From the NCBI RefSeq assembly GCF_946220915.1, contig NZ_CAMIHH010000121.1:1-8641 (forward strand): a stretch of DNA of 8,641 bases, written 5' to 3'. Every line of letters starts with the position of its first letter. The stretch's first letter is position 1. The notes beneath the pieces are model-generated. The model did no database searches and had not been told where the DNA came from. It worked only from the letters and a program-made list of their open reading frames with translations. Below, piece by piece: positions 8,579 through 8,641 of this stretch. The DNA comes from an uncultured Flavobacterium sp. Lineage in GTDB: Bacteria > Bacteroidota > Bacteroidia > Flavobacteriales > Flavobacteriaceae. A program made the position numbers and the translations under genes.

Positions 8579-8641
8579 ATGAAAAAGTTTTACCTGCTGC
8601 TGCCTATTTTGCTGCTTACCACAGTAACATTTGCCCAAAAA
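8579..8641 (+). CDS. N-terminus of an exported protein (cut by window edge)
   Basis: Only 21 codons are visible, all in frame to the window end. They form a classic signal peptide: basic start (Met-Lys-Lys), a leucine-rich core, then TFA before Gln20. Cleavage after Ala19 would leave an N-terminal Gln, as in the protease next door. There is no lipobox Cys before the edge, so it looks like a signal peptidase I substrate. A TAnnTTTG promoter lies 28 nt upstream, and there is no Shine-Dalgarno sequence. The gene is divergent from the protease. Nothing in view identifies its function. Confidence 0.8.
   Translation, partial: MKKFYLLLPILLLTTVTFAQK

Overview
The window comes from a Bacteroidota genome, most likely Flavobacterium or a close relative. 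The 16S sequence reads as flavobacterial by eye, every promoter-like element has the Bacteroidota TAnnTTTG form, neither protein-coding start has a Shine-Dalgarno sequence, and both proteins begin with signal peptides of the 'FA|Q' type. The genus rests on recognition, not alignment.

Left half (1 to about 4150, all minus strand): most of one ribosomal RNA operon in the order 16S, tRNA-Ile(GAT), tRNA-Ala(TGC), 23S. The 23S gene runs off the left edge, which falls inside the I-CeuI target next to helix 69. The spacer is unusually structured. Three copies of a roughly 50-nt palindromic element and two arms of a 31-nt inverted repeat lie within 6 to 11 nt of the tRNA ends or close to the 23S 5' end. 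A boxA-like antitermination site precedes 23S, and a near-identical one lies in the 16S leader. Sequences flanking 16S can pair as a processing stem.

Middle (about 4150 to 5147): no gene. The right-to-left order follows rRNA transcription. It holds the terminator of the upstream protease gene, a cluster of palindromic repeats including a tandem duplication, three tandem Bacteroidota-type promoters with A/T-rich upstream tracts, a leader hairpin and the leader boxA.

Right half (5148 to 8641): a 1097-residue exported tricorn-type S41 protease on the minus strand, with two beta-propellers, a PDZ domain and an intact catalytic set spaced as in Thermoplasma tricorn. It carries a lysine/aspartate-rich insertion and ends in a strong hairpin terminator. 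A 137-nt divergent intergenic region with one promoter facing each way separates it from a plus-strand gene, of which only the signal peptide is in view.

I found no defence system, CRISPR array, transposase or novel gene cluster. The points worth a second look are the spacer repeat architecture, the promoter and antitermination layout, the repeat cluster, and the insertion in the protease.
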